DNA of 64,000 nucleotides, taken from the NCBI GenBank assembly GCA_009760855.2, contig WPIO01000002.1, positions 11,758,001 to 11,822,000 of the forward strand, in the 5' to 3' direction. Shown piece by piece: positions 50,501-59,300 of this stretch (within the stretch, counting starts at the first letter, position 1; each line of letters opens with the position of its first letter). Under the pieces are notes generated by a model, which saw only the letters and a program-made list of their open reading frames with translations, ran no database searches and was not told where the DNA came from. A program made the translations under genes and the position numbers. This DNA comes from Cristatella mucedo (taxonomy: Eukaryota > Bryozoa > Phylactolaemata > Cristatellidae).

Positions 50501-53080
50501 GCCATAATCTTTGGCTAAGGCCGCATAACAGCCGAGGCAGAGTAATAGACAGTCAGTTTTGCGTCCAGAGTTAGCCATCGCATTTGATACGATTTGTGCT
50601 CTAGACCTTGAGAGTCTTCACGGCCGCTTCTTAATGCTTGTTAACCTCCATCACTGTCAAATAAGTTTCTCTATGCAATAGATAAGGATTTTTAATGATG
50701 AGGTAGGGGACGCTCCTCTTCACTGTGCCGTGATCAGCAACTGTCGGCATGCCTGCATGCATCAGTGCAACGCCGACAAGTTACTAGCCGTGTTTCGATT
50801 GTAGGACATCCCCCACAGACGTTCCCCCCCCCCCGGGGTAGGACATTTGCCCCTATATTAATGAATGTATAACTAATAATATAGGTATATATGTACATGA
50901 TCAAATGGAGTTCACGCTCTATTAAAATAAAATCAACACAGTATAAGCGGCGAATCGATAGCACGACCGACGGAAGCGGTGCGGCCAGCGCTTCGTCGGC
51001 GGCCGCGGCCGAGAGTGTCTGCTGCTGGCCGCCCTGGGTAGAGCTTTGACCTTGCACTTGGTGGACTGCCGAAAGGCAGAGCCGCAGCGACCGAATTTCT
51101 ATTGACAATTATGTAGGAATATATTGTATATTATATATTTTTTAATATTTTTACAATATATGTAAGCAAAACAGTTTATATCATGGCATTTCCAAACTGA
51201 AGGGAGGAAATGCCATACCCCAGAGGGGAATGTCCGGGGGAAAATTTCCGGGGAGGAAATGTCCTACCCCAGGTGGGCGAATGTCCGGGGGGGGGGAATG
51301 TCCGGGGCGGGAAAGTTCGGGAGGGGGGAAATGTCCGTACCCCAATGTGATTCCGAGGCTCGGGGCTTTACCGGTATTCATCGCTTGTCGGCTGAGACAA
51401 GCACCGGTACGAACGCTTTATTTTCGACCTTTGTTTTCTGTCCGGACGTAGAGGTCGCTACACCCAGTTGGCTACAACGAAGGATCGGAAGTGTTCAATA
51501 CTAGGCGAGCCGGTTTGGCCAAGCGGTCGAGGTGCTCGTCCGACCGACGGTCTGGCCGAGGTTCATGCGCTCGTGCCCCATGTCATGTGTCAAGTGCCTT
51601 AATAAAAACTAAGTTCGCTTAGCGCGCTATACAAATGAATTATATATTATATATAATCTGCTGAGGACCATTAGCAGTCTTCCTGGGTTAGCCTAATTGC
51701 CTGTGACCTTACTAGTTGATTTAACATTTAGGATATCTTTCTGTATGCGCTTAATTAAGTTCGCTGCAGACTGTGATATTGAGTCTCTGAGCAATGAAGT
51801 TGCCGCCTACTAATTTGAATTTCGGCCTTCTTCGGAAAAAATCCTAAAAATAGAATTTCGCGAGTACTGATGCTGCCCTAAGTCAAAACTAAGCAGATTA
51901 ACTACCATCAAGCTCATTAAGGAAGCAAGCTTCAGTGAAAGATTTTACGACGCAGGACTTGCCGCCGAGAATCACATATTAGCATTTGGACAAACTCGTG
52001 AGATCGATAGTTATCTGTAGGCAGGGGAACACTAACGTCTGAACCAAAATTTAGATACTTCTACGAATCTATTAATCTCTAGATTTCGCTCATCACAATT
52101 ATTAAAGGTTACTTTTTGTAGTTTAAGGGTCTACGGCAAAGCTTACCCTATTAAATGCTAGTTTTTATTTTTAAAAAGCTAGTCAATCAGCACGATCCTA
52201 CTAATTCAAACGGCTTCCTCCCGACGATGCTTGCTTAAAATAAGAGCAGTTTAACAACGTTGTCAGCCAAGTAATTTGGTGAGAATACGCTTTTGTTGGA
52301 GAATAATTTTTTCATTAAGTCACAGCATTTCAATCAAAGATTTAGGCTGCAATCACTTTCAAAATCTATACCACCCAAGTAGAAAATTAGTGTCAGCTTT
52401 AGTGCAAGCCACCATTTAAGATATCGCAGTGGGTATTCATATGTAAACCTGCAAGCCTAAACTCAACAGTTCTTCTATGTCATATTGGCAAAGCTTTCCG
52501 TGATTACCACCAGTGGTTTCTTTGATTATTGATTATTGACCACTATCTCAAATGCAACCCTGCAGATTTTGAGAGAAGTGAGATGAGCTCAACCCACTTG
52601 AACCACTGAGCTACAAGCAATTCATATTCTACTTATGTGGAATCTCATATAAATGGTTGAGTGCTATGAATAAAAATGCCATCGTGTCCCATTCTATGGC
52701 GAGCCTAATCAAATCCGTAACATCTCTTTTTTGACTAATCCTCATCTTAACTGCTTACCGATTGTCTCGTACCGACAAATAGCGACGAGATTCCGCTCTT
52801 TAGATTCCTAATCGTTGATATTGAAAACATAACAGTTACGTACTTTGTCATAATCGCTCCGAGTACTCAAATTAATCCTGATAATGTATCTGAACTCGTT
52901 TCAGACGAAAACCAACAGCTGAAGACGCAGTTGATCTGCAAAATATGCATGGACGCTGTCGTTGGCATCGTTTTTCTACCGTGCGGTCATTTCGTAGCTT
53001 GTGCAGAATGTGCACCAGCATTGTCAAAGTGCCCTATCTGTAGAGTTGACATTCGTGGAACCGTCAGGAGTATTTTGTGA
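25185..53080 (+). CDS. XIAP-like: Inhibitor-of-apoptosis protein, 3 BIR + UBA + RING (8 exons)
   Basis: The coding sequence joins 25185-25521, 25614-26012, 29767-29970, 31771-31911, 42898-43049, 47721-47973, 48777-48911 and 52905-53080, giving 1797 nt and 598 residues. Every junction has GT/AG ends and compatible phases (phase 1 except phase 0 between exons 5 and 6). The domains are BIR1 (about 33-101), BIR2 (218-283), BIR3 (334-398), a UBA-like segment (439-482) and RING (552-587). This order without a CARD is that of XIAP/BIRC4. IAPs bind caspases or upstream signalling proteins through BIR domains, bind ubiquitin chains through UBA, and act as E3 ubiquitin ligases through RING, in the cytosol. 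The ATG at 25185 is the first in-frame ATG. The frame is open back to about 24993, so an upstream exon spliced at 25003 cannot be excluded. Introns total about 26 kb and hold many LINE pieces. Confidence 0.9.
25614..26012 (+). CDS. XIAP-like: IAP exon 2: linker and first half of BIR2
   Basis: A 92-bp intron precedes it (acceptor TTGCTTTAG), and both sides share phase 1 at Gly113. About 100 residues of Ser-rich, low-conservation linker follow, then the N-terminal half of BIR2 with FRLSTFKNSW and LARNGLFYT. The exon stops in the conserved Gly of the YTG motif (donor GTGAGT), the split position typical of BIR genes. There is one extra residue in the NSW segment compared with the usual NWP. Confidence 0.9.
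26528..26594. repeat. (TC)n microsatellite in IAP intron 2
   Basis: TC dinucleotide run with one interruption near its 3' end. Confidence 0.95.
26828..27262 (-). mobile_element. LINE family B, 3' end copy in IAP intron 2
   Basis: On the - strand it reads RSFSSAGPRLWNSLPHFLRN followed by the family B 3' UTR and its TGATGTAATGTATCTCCG-type end (seen at 26830 on the + strand). It is antisense to the host gene. Confidence 0.85.
27345..27712 (+). mobile_element. LINE family A, 3' end copy in IAP intron 2
   Basis: Carries the end of the RT ORF (NSLPTCVTTSPDLNTSKKKL), 3' UTR, a hairpin with a G-U replacement in its arms (AAAGCGCC/GGTGCTTT) and a degenerate ATT tail. Confidence 0.85.
28047..28255 (-). 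mobile_element. Two LINE family A tails in IAP intron 2
   Basis: Two successive minus-strand tails, each with the CACCCTCAGAGAACTTAATCTCT / TAGGCACTTTAAAT hairpin remnants (28075-28115 and 28200-28240). Both are short and decayed. Confidence 0.6.
28815..28915. repeat. AT-rich tandem repeat
   Basis: About eight copies of an ATGTTTAATA-like unit of roughly 10-13 bp, with small variations. Confidence 0.7.
29767..29970 (+). CDS. XIAP-like: IAP exon 3: second half of BIR2
   Basis: The acceptor TTTTCATTCTGCAG is strong. The exon completes Gly246 and continues VSDRVQCAFC, LRNWEQGD and AEQHAQHFTYCRF. Zinc ligands C253, C256, H273 and C280 show exact C-x2-C-x16-H-x6-C spacing. The position of the groove Trp (DPWEQH in vertebrate XIAP BIR3) is VVAEQH here, so it is Ala. 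A tail of about 30 residues leads to the donor GTAAGA in phase 1. Confidence 0.92.
30098..30225 (-). mobile_element. LINE family B, terminal fragment in IAP intron 3
   Basis: Matches the last ~130 bp of family B (TGTAATGCATCTCCGGCAGT, then GAGAGTTTTCTATAGCGCAC). Confidence 0.7.
30715..30900. repeat. Degenerate GC-rich minisatellite in IAP intron 3
   Basis: About nine units of 18-22 bp built around GCCTCTCGCCGCCACGGCG variants. The composition is much richer in GC than the flanks. Confidence 0.65.
31771..31911 (+). CDS. XIAP-like: IAP exon 4: first half of BIR3
   Basis: The acceptor is CAATTGTAG. The exon reads SLGISRASPKHPDLAAEA then RRMSTFATWPNF and LVKAGFFYT, the well-conserved lead-in and N-terminal half of the last BIR (residues 314-360). 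It ends at base 1 of Gly361 with donor GTAAGA. It is followed by an 11-kb intron that holds three LINE copies. Confidence 0.92.
32610..33648 (+). mobile_element. LINE family B, best 3' copy, in IAP intron 4
   Basis: Two consecutive open segments on the + strand give the RT thumb and C-terminal region: WMSENFLKLNDDKTELLLIG and LGVIYDSCLHFKSFI (32517-32975), then after a frame change SRLDYCNSLLAGLP, LGWMSVEQRILSKVL, RSFSSAGLRLWNSLPQFLRN and TKSVGYRMRTES (32954-33577). A 3' UTR ends near 33648 with a GATACATCGCATTACA sequence. Family B differs from family A in its 3' end and in having no (ATT)n tail. The insertion is in the same orientation as the host gene. Confidence 0.88.
35040..38500 (+). 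mobile_element. LINE family A, long decayed copy in IAP intron 4
   Basis: The longest family A insertion here. Endonuclease-like remnants start near 35050 (RSPLITAARKLGLSRNQA and on). The connector region lies at 35750-36600 and RT remnants at 36880-37290, with IYTDDIQLFLCFDP where the active copy would have YADD (Ala to Thr, Asp pair kept). The C-terminal region runs to 38500 with the TTTAGTGGGCCC / CATATTTGCATGATGACC 3' UTR. Stops and frame changes are frequent and the terminal hairpin is missing. It is sense with respect to the host gene. Confidence 0.8.
40866..41640 (-). mobile_element. LINE family A, 3' copy in IAP intron 4
   Basis: On the - strand it has a (TTA)n tail, the hairpin, the 3' UTR and the C-terminal RT region (ASNPMETMFLVRILPKLG and upstream). 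It is decayed and antisense to the IAP gene. Confidence 0.8.
42898..43049 (+). CDS. XIAP-like: IAP exon 5: second half of BIR3
   Basis: The acceptor is GGGCTTATAG. It reads GLYDEVKCFYC, KMDWEQHSDAWIEHARRF and PTCQYVIQVKGSEF. Zinc ligands are C368, C371, H388 and C395. Trp385 is kept three residues before the His, as in groove-competent type II BIRs, so this is the BIR most likely to bind IBM-type peptides. The donor GTAAGA follows base 43049 in phase 0. Confidence 0.92.
43293..43600 (-). mobile_element. LINE family B, 3' end copy in IAP intron 5
   Basis: Same 3' segment as 26828-27262, starting at TAATGTATCTCCGTCTGTG and ending in the GTGGAAGCGAGTTCCATAGTCT block. Antisense to the IAP. Confidence 0.85.
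45885..46175 (-). mobile_element. Possible DNA-transposon end with acidic ORF remnant
   Basis: The + strand shows TATGAGTCGCACCCAAGTATAGGTCGCC, a paired GTATAGGTCGC-type motif I associate with ends of DNA transposons. Reading the - strand from 46140, a Glu/Asp-rich segment (EESDDSDIENVAKDCEDVV then SDTDDEFISN) leads towards this end, like an acidic transposase C-terminus. The family is not established and the other end is not seen. Confidence 0.4.
47721..47973 (+). CDS. XIAP-like: IAP exon 6: UBA-like segment
   Basis: The acceptor is AAATATTTAG in phase 0. After about 27 linker residues comes SPKVRILLQMDYPLDLIREA, then LQKRL, with MDY in the place of the MGF/MGY loop of ubiquitin-associated domains, and ETVEDILADVFAVHDE as the third helix. 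The length and the position between the last BIR and the RING match the UBA of XIAP and cIAPs. The donor is GTAAAT in phase 1. Confidence 0.85.
48777..48911 (+). CDS. XIAP-like: IAP exon 7: linker between UBA and RING
   Basis: The acceptor GTTTTTAGTTTCAG and donor GTGAGC keep phase 1 at both ends. The 45 residues have no recognised domain (Pro/Val-rich, then basic: SDSKRQRDSVRDTMARGIF). Assignment rests on splice sites, phase, strand and position. cIAPs carry a CARD here and this gene does not. Confidence 0.75.
49090..49925 (+). pseudogene. Eroded ORF cluster in IAP intron 7, possibly retroelement gag
   Basis: Three overlapping + strand open segments (49196-49408, 49264-49602, 49541-49924) read like one broken protein: LSFTNLPSSIDSTLRSSIWP, then LLHHQLLGITSPSNSSKLPS, then TMWSMYYLKFREYGLAAF. 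The tone resembles gag-like ORFs of DIRS-type retroelements, but I cannot name a decisive motif. The GC content rises at 49500-49900. No host exon is needed here, since the IAP is complete without it. Confidence 0.35.
50801..51346. mobile_element. Candidate non-autonomous element with G/C-rich inverted ends
   Basis: The left end (50801-50853) contains GGGGTAGGACATTTGCCCC. The right end (51185-51346) contains its inverse, AAATGTCCTACCCC, within repeated GGGGAATGTCCGGGG units, giving a 14-bp perfect inverted match. Between them lie GC-rich and AT-rich sequences without a conserved ORF. The layout fits a short DNA transposon with subterminal tandem repeats, but target-site duplications were not found. 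Confidence 0.45.
51185..51346. repeat. G-rich minisatellite (GGGGAATGTCC units)
   Basis: Roughly seven variable units of 18-25 bp around GGGGAAATGTCC, with runs of up to ten G. The Gly-rich open frames across it are artefacts of the repeat. Confidence 0.8.
51504..51650 (+). mobile_element. SINE family 1, copy 2, in IAP intron 7
   Basis: Head GCGAGCCGGTTTGGCCAAGC with A-box-like CGGTCGAGGTGCTCG, a mutated B box, and the tail AACTAAGTTCGCTTAGCGCGCTATACAAA before an AT-rich end. Confidence 0.8.
52905..53080 (+). CDS. XIAP-like: IAP exon 8: RING finger and stop
   Basis: The acceptor is TCGTTTCAG. It reads DENQQLKTQLICKICMD, IVFLPCGHFVACAECAP and KCPICRVDIRGTVRSIL, then TGA at 53078. All eight RING ligands are present (C552, C555, C567, H569, C573, C576, C583, C586). 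The C-terminal RGTVRSIL matches the IAP RING tail used for dimerisation in the family. TGA here is a true stop, which contrasts with the locus at 60-64 kb. Confidence 0.95.
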
Positions 53081-53298
53081 GCGGTTGGCTATGAACGTGT
53101 ATTGCAAGCACGCGGGGTTTAAATTCTTAAGACTCAACCGACCTTTTTCCTTCTTTACTTTTACTTTTTCGATATAGCATCTCACAAAATAGGAAAGAGT
53201 AACTCTCAAATATGAATTATTTAGTAATGTGTGCGTGAAATATTGGCGTTATGTTCCTAGGTTATGCTTCATTATATGAAAAAATTAGCTCCTTTGGA

Positions 53299-53304
53299 AT
53301 AAAC
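53299..53304 (+). terminator. Possible polyadenylation signal of the IAP gene
   Basis: AATAAA about 219 bases after the TGA stop, and before the Tigger-like MITE. This would give a 3' UTR of about 240 bases. Confidence 0.5.
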
Positions 53305-53386
53305 AAGAAATTTTGGGTTGCATAAATAAGGACTACACAGCCAAGCTGGTCCATATTTGTATTTATTCTCATTTAGATTCCATGTA

Positions 53387-54052
53387 CAGTCGTACCTCAC
53401 TTCGACTTTCGCGCTTCGACTTTCGTGGCTTTACTCTTTTGCGGTTTTTTGAAATACGCGTATATTAATTACCAAGTTGATCGGAATAGTGAAAATGATA
53501 CAGCGAGCTCGTCTGTCTGAGTCAATCAAACACCCCTGTATTACAATTAAACTCAAATTACTTTACGTATGGAACGCGGAAGAAGACGACGATGCGCCCG
53601 TTGAAGACACTGCAAGACCGCCTGAAAACTGTGCGACTGAAGTCGGGCCTTCAGGGCCTGCAGCTTGCTCTTCTCTGCTGTGCTGTGCATCTCCTCGTCG
53701 CCGAGCGCACCATTTTTGTAGCTCAGTCTTTGTGCGTAAGAATTGTGTGTGCGATATTAAATGTAAAATAATAACAATATATTGTGTTTGTAACGTCTAA
53801 TATGTCTTATTTTCTATTTTGTCTGCTATATTAAATAAAATGAATGTATTGGTGACTAAGCGGGTGATATTTTATTTCGTGTCCGGAGGGCTCGATCAAT
53901 GTTACAAGCCGTAGTTAGAGGGTCATAAACATGTGTTCTATGCTCTAACTACGAAAATATTTGATTTATAAATAAATAATCCTACTTCGTGGAATATCAC
54001 TTATCGCGATAGAGTCTGGAACGAATTAACCAAGATAAAAGGGGTTCGACTG
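53387..54052. mobile_element. pogo/Tigger-like MITE
   Basis: The left end is TA then CAGTCGTACCTCACTTCGAC. The right end inverted is CAGTCGAACCCCTTTTATC, so 10 of the first 12 bases match. GGAACGAATTAACC next to the right end is typical of Tigger-derived elements. There is no transposase. The right flank is TG, so the TA duplication is not intact. It lies about 300 bp after the IAP stop. Confidence 0.75.
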
Positions 54053-54256
54053 TGAATCTATTTTTTTAAAGTGAGTTGATATTTTAGTCAACCAAGGAAT
54101 CATGGAACATTCATTAAGGCAAGCACTTTTTGTACTACCGCACCACTGAAAAGTGAGACAGCAGCAACCGAAACTAAAAGAATCTAGCCTACGCCAGTAT
54201 ATAGAAATAATCCCATGCAATATATCCAGTCCATGTGTTACCAGGACACGCAGATA

Positions 54257-55196
54257 ATAATAATAATAATAATATTGCACTTGATAAAGCACCCTCAAAG
54301 AACTTAATCTCTTTCTAGGCGCTTTACATTTGCTGCAAAGTGATACGCAATAGAATAGTAAGTAAAATCATGCTTGAAAAACAAACAAAATGAATAACAT
54401 GGTTAGGGGTTACATGCACTGGGTCAGCATGCAAATGTGGTTAGTGGCAGCATGATCAGTGTCAGCACGCATAAGCACATCGAGGACGAATCACAAGGAC
54501 CCACTAAATGCTGTCCTAAATAGGTATGTTTTTAAGTTTCTTTTAAATGTGGTCAGGTCAGGGGATGTTCTGATGCAGGTCGGGAGGGAGTTCCAGGCTG
54601 TGGGAGCATACGAGCTAAATGCACGGTCTCCAAAGGATTTAAGGTTTGTACGAGGTATTTCTAGACTGTTGGATTCCGAAAAGCGAGTGGTACGATGCTT
54701 TGCCTGATGGGGTAGTATCTCTGAAAGATAGGCTGGAGCCATAGAATGAAGAGACCTAAAAGTGTGCGACAAAACCTTGAAGTCAATCCGTTGCTTGACT
54801 GGTAACCAGTGCAGGTCGGCGAGAAGTGGAGTAATGTGGCAACTGCGACGCTCACGACAGACAAGCCTAGCTGCAGAGTTTTGCACCAGCTGAAATCGCC
54901 TGATCGCACATGCTGGTAGGCCAGTAAGCAGTGAGTTGCAGAAGTCGAGACGAGATGTCACGAATGCATGGACCAACTTGGACGTGGTATCCTTATCTAA
55001 ACAAGCCCGAATTTTAGCAATGTTATGAAGCTGAAAATAGGCTGATTTGACTGTGGAGCTGATGTGGTCGTCTAACGAGAGGTCGCTTTGGAATATGACA
55101 CCTAGATTTCGAGCTGATGCAACTGGAGATATGCTGGCAGAGCCAATTTTGAAAGTCAGCCTTTCCAATTTCTGAATAACACTAGGTTTGCCCATA
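54257..55196 (-). mobile_element. LINE family A, well-preserved 3' half
   Basis: An open frame of 234 codons (54491-55195, - strand) is the intact C-terminal part of the family A reverse transcriptase: GKPSVIQKLERL, NLGVIFQSDLSLDDHISS, SRLDFCNSLLTGLPACA, LADLHWLPVKQRIDFKVL and RAFSSYAPTAWNSLPTC. The 3' UTR and an (ATT)n tail follow to 54257. It begins abruptly at 55196, the 5' truncation point. It is the least decayed LINE piece in the window, so probably the youngest, and it is not a host gene. Confidence 0.9.
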
Positions 55197-55687
55197 CCTA
55201 GTAAGATACATTTGACAATTTAAAGGATAAAAATTACACTGCATAATAATTAATGGCTAAAATGATACCGTAAGCGTCTGCATAGCTTTGGAGGACAAAT
55301 TGTAATGCCAAATCCACAGTAAACCCTGAAGAATCTATGTCCACGACTATAATGAAAAGAAAATAAGGCAAAATTATAATTTATAATAGAAAATTCTGCA
55401 CCAACTAAGAAAATGAGGGATAGCCTTGATAAATTTCAATTACATTTATTAACACGGGTGTGTGAGTGACATCATTGTTTTATATTAGCAGGATTTGTTT
55501 ACCTCGGGACCATTCAAAGAGTATATATGCAGTGCTTCCGGTTCATCTGAAAACTATCCTTGCGGCCCTCTCTATAGACTTCAAGTTGTCAAGTTGTGAT
55601 CGACCGGCCACCGTTTGGGCTAGCCGAATGAGCCCATCCATCAAAATTGTGTAGCTTTCGTGGGGGAAAGATATGGTAAATAATTAA

Positions 55688-55832
55688 TTTGTATAGCGCC
55701 TTAAGAAATCGTAATCTCAATTCAGGTGCTTAACGTATGCTATGGGGCTCGAGCCCACGAACTAAGTCATCAAATAGATTCATCTCGATCTTGGTCGAGA
55801 CGAGCACCTTAACCACTGGGCCAAACCATAGT
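55688..55832 (-). mobile_element. SINE family 1, copy 3
   Basis: On the - strand it reads TGGTTTGGCCCAGTGGTTAAG, GGTGCTCGTCTCGACC and GTGGGCTCGAGCCCC, then the tail with GAGATTACGATTTCTTAAGG and CGCTATACAAAT. A and B boxes are easier to see here than in the other copies. Confidence 0.8.
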
Positions 55833-55907
55833 GGCTTCTTCTGCCAACAGTATGTGGTTCATCCTGCTGAAGTGATGCCGACGAGCTAGACTCTTCTGGT
55901 TTTTCAC

Positions 55908-56068
55908 CTACGTACGACGGTTGCTCTCCACGACCTCAGCCCCGAGGGCGTGGGTGCGAATCTTGTGGCTGACGATCCTTTATTGCCGCTGCAAGTGGTG
56001 GCAATCGCTTAAGGCTCTCCTGCCCCTTAACAAAAGGAGGCTGTTAAACCAGCTAGTAGTATTTACAA
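55908..56068 (+). mobile_element. SINE family 2, copy 3
   Basis: Head GACGGTTGCTCTCCACGACC, B-box-like GTGGGTGCGAATC, body TATTGCCGCTGCAAGTGGTG and TAAGGCTCTCCTG, end TTAAACCAGCTAGTAGTATTT. Confidence 0.75.
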
Positions 56069-56877
56069 ACAGCATTCGTTGGCTTTTTTAGGCGCAGCCT
56101 AAAAGAGAAAGAGACTCGAGCACCGATTCGCAGAGTTTGAGGATGCCCCCTTGTGGCTCCCGAATCGGCGGGCTTATGTAGCCTCTTTACAAAATTGGCC
56201 AGCTCCGTTTACAGGAACACGCCGAAACTGCGCCTCACCCAGCCACTGTTCCTTAGCCCTCTGAAATGAGGTTTCTGGAGAGCTGCAACCTCTACGAGTA
56301 TGACTCGCTGCCGAAGAAGTTTTTTTGGACCGATAAGGTCTAAAAAGAAGCTCGTACTCCCTTGGTTTGGTGCCTACTCCAAGACGGAGCGATAGCCGCT
56401 CAGGTTCGTCTGCTGCAATCTAAATGATGCCAGCGAATAAGTTGACCTTTACTTTACTTAACTTTGCAAGTGTTTATACAACAATGTCTGAATGCATTGA
56501 TGCACGTAGCGAAGTCTCGATCTCTGAGCCCCACCCACCCACCCCCATATTACCTCACCCCCTCACTCACCGCCAGAGGATCAGGCATGGCTCTGCAGGC
56601 CCCTCAGCATGCCTCCTCGAAACCTCCGAACGGCGTGTAAGCTCTAAGAATGAGATCTTTTTTTGATAAGAAAAACCGATCTAGAGTTCGATTGTCTAGC
56701 TCAACGCCGACATTGCAAGTGCATTATGAAGGTGAGTCAGGTTAGCAGTCTGTTTGGCATCATCTGAAACAGTTGCTATATTTTTTAGAGAGACACCCTT
56801 TGGCTGCATCGTAACCCGATAAATTCCTAGAGCTACGCTCCAAGCATGGCTGTGCCTCAACGTGAAGGTTGATGTTA

Positions 56878-59300
56878 CAAGCCTCTATCTCTAACTCCAC
56901 AAAGCTCAAACACTGAGTGCGTGCTACGTTAGAGAGTTTTCTAAAGCGCACTCCAAGCGGCTTTCGGTAGGCATACGGTAGCCAAGAGACTTCATCTCAC
57001 GCAACAAAGAGAAGTTAAGAAGCATAGCTGAATCAGAGGCCCAGTCAACGAAGTGAGTTGCATGGAAGTAGCCACTCAGGGCGGCTGAAAAAGATGCCCA
57101 AAGGTCGGCAGCAGGAGAATACACGTCGTTTGATAAAAGTCTGAGAAGTGAGCTCCACAAATTATGACCTGCAGAGAAAAAGCTTCTGTCGCCAACGGTC
57201 GCTTAAGCCGAGGAATTGAATAGCTAACTTACTGTGTATTGAGGACCTGTGGGCACGAGAGGCTAAAACTGGTGCAGCAGCTCAGCTAAGTAAGAAGGAG
57301 CCAAGCCGTGACGAGCATTCTGGTTCACTGTAGAATTGTGTTATGTATCCTTTGATCAACACCAGTCATCGCAGCTCCTTCAGAAAACTTGACGCATGAC
57401 TTAACCTCAGAGATTGGTTCACTTTCCTTGCAGCCATAATATTCACAAGCTGCAGAGGCTGATAAATGTTTTGTTAGCCCAGCCAAGACGGAATTTCAGT
57501 AGTCTAGCCTAGACAGAACCAGGGAGCTGGTTAAATTTCCAGACAGCCGTCGTTGTAGATATATAACCTCTGACATGGATCGGACGTGATGGCTAGCTGG
57601 GCTGTAATTTGTACTGAGCTAAAATATTGGTGACACTGACGTGATGAACTTCGCTTTTGTCCTCAACAGATGCAGTCTTTTTCTTAAGAAATCTCCAAAA
57701 TGTAAGCAGTAATCAAAGGGAACAAATTTAAAAACACTTCGTGGAAGTCGCACAATAGCATCCCCAATTAGGAGAGCAAGGTTTCCTAGTTCACGAACGC
57801 TGAGCTAAGGCGCTTGGGCTAGACAAGAAATCCGTTTGTTAGTCGCTGCAGCAGATTTCGAGGTTTAAAACGGCAAATACAGCTGGATATTGTCACACTT
57901 TCAAAGTTGTAGCCGATCCCACGGATCGTTTCATGAGCAGTGTCAGTGAAGTGGTATCGCTTCCATCCAGGTGGAAGGTTTTTGGCATGTCCTTTTTCTC
58001 AACGAGTACTTCTAGCTACTTCCCTACTACAACTAATTCAAAAACCTTTAAAAAAAGAGAAAATAAAATTGGTCAGTGTTTATTTAGCACTACTGAATCG
58101 AAGTCGGGCTTTTTCAAGATTGGTTGAACGGTGGTCGATTTGAAAGACTGGAACAACCCCGTTATCCAGAGAACCCTTACAGACCAGGCTTATTACTGTC
58201 CTAAGTTAACGTAACAGTGACGACCAGTGGGGGATAGTATTAGGTCTTAATAGACGAGCTAGTTTTACTGGACATAATTAATTTGGCCACTTTATGCACG
58301 AAAACCTCAGAAATTGTCTTGAGAAAGTTGAAAGGTTGTTACTCAACATTTGCTTCAGTCGGAGGTGGATTTATGGAGGCACGAATAAGTGCAGTTTTTT
58401 CAGCGAGGAGGGTAAAAAACTATTGACCGAACTCCTCGGAGTTTGCATGCAGGTCCCTCATTGTATTACAAATCTTTTTCGGTTTGACTCACAGGACTTT
58501 TATTTCTGAGGGAAAATATGCCCCTGGATTTCTAATCTACAGGGTGTAGACTCAGAAGAAGTCTTTGAAATTGGCTAGATCGGCGTCAGATCCAGACTTC
58601 TTAAAGCAGCATTTAAGCCTCCATTTTAAACGGCAAATATGTTGAAGTTCTTTGGTAAATTGTAATGGATTTTCTCGTTTCCAAAAATTGACAAAAATGT
58701 AGGGGAGCAGCTAGTCAATAACGCACTCCTTAGTTTTGAGTTTACAGCATCGAGGAGGGTATAGCCGCTGTCGAAAGAGCCTGGATGAAGATCAAGAACA
58801 CGTATATTGCAAACAGATTTTATAAATTTCTCAGCTTTAATGCTGTTCAAGTAACTTTGATGGACATACTCAATGCCATCTAACACTTACGGCGGAAGAG
58901 AAACATTAAGCGATATTTATCGGTGATCCTATATGGTCAGCTGGCACACGAAAATGTAAGTGAGGCAGATTTTCTTTGTAATGACGAGATCGAGCACTTG
59001 GGGACGATTTGATCGTGGATAAGCGGTCCCCTGGTTTTTTTTATCGAATATGTAACAGGCGTTTAGGAATTTAAGAGGCTCTCTGGTGCCTCCGAGCGGC
59101 CAAGAAGTATAATCGACCCCACGGTAAGCATGTTTAGCCTCTGGAGAGGCTACCGGGCTTCGAAAGTGGTTAGATCGGGTGGAGGGAGGTGTTCTTGGCA
59201 AGTGGGCTTCACCGGTTGCAGCTTTTAGCGGTGTAGCATAGCCCCATTTATCCAGAACCTTCAGGGAAGGCGACAGCATTATCAGCTCCTCCTTGCACAT
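56878..59300 (-). mobile_element. LINE family B, nearly full-length eroded copy
   Basis: On the - strand, from 59300 down: an endonuclease C-terminal part (HAYRGVDYTSWPLGG, then LKFLNACYIFDKK and RSNRPQVLDLVIT at 58929-59300), a connector at 58626-58886, RT remnants (KPDFDSVVLNKH then LFLKVFELVV, equivalent to the LKK-PD-NYRPIS region) at 57930-58140, and the family B 3' end at 56878-57250. It joins the endonuclease and 3' end of family B in one element. The frame is heavily broken. Confidence 0.75.

Noticed and set aside
51230-51451. Gly-rich open frames across the G-rich minisatellite
   Set aside because: The composition is fully explained by the tandem repeat units, and several frames are open at once.
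54491-55195. 234-codon open frame on the - strand that looks like the largest intact gene
   Set aside because: It is the C-terminal part of the LINE family A reverse transcriptase, with the LINE 3' UTR and tail directly after it, so it is not a host gene.
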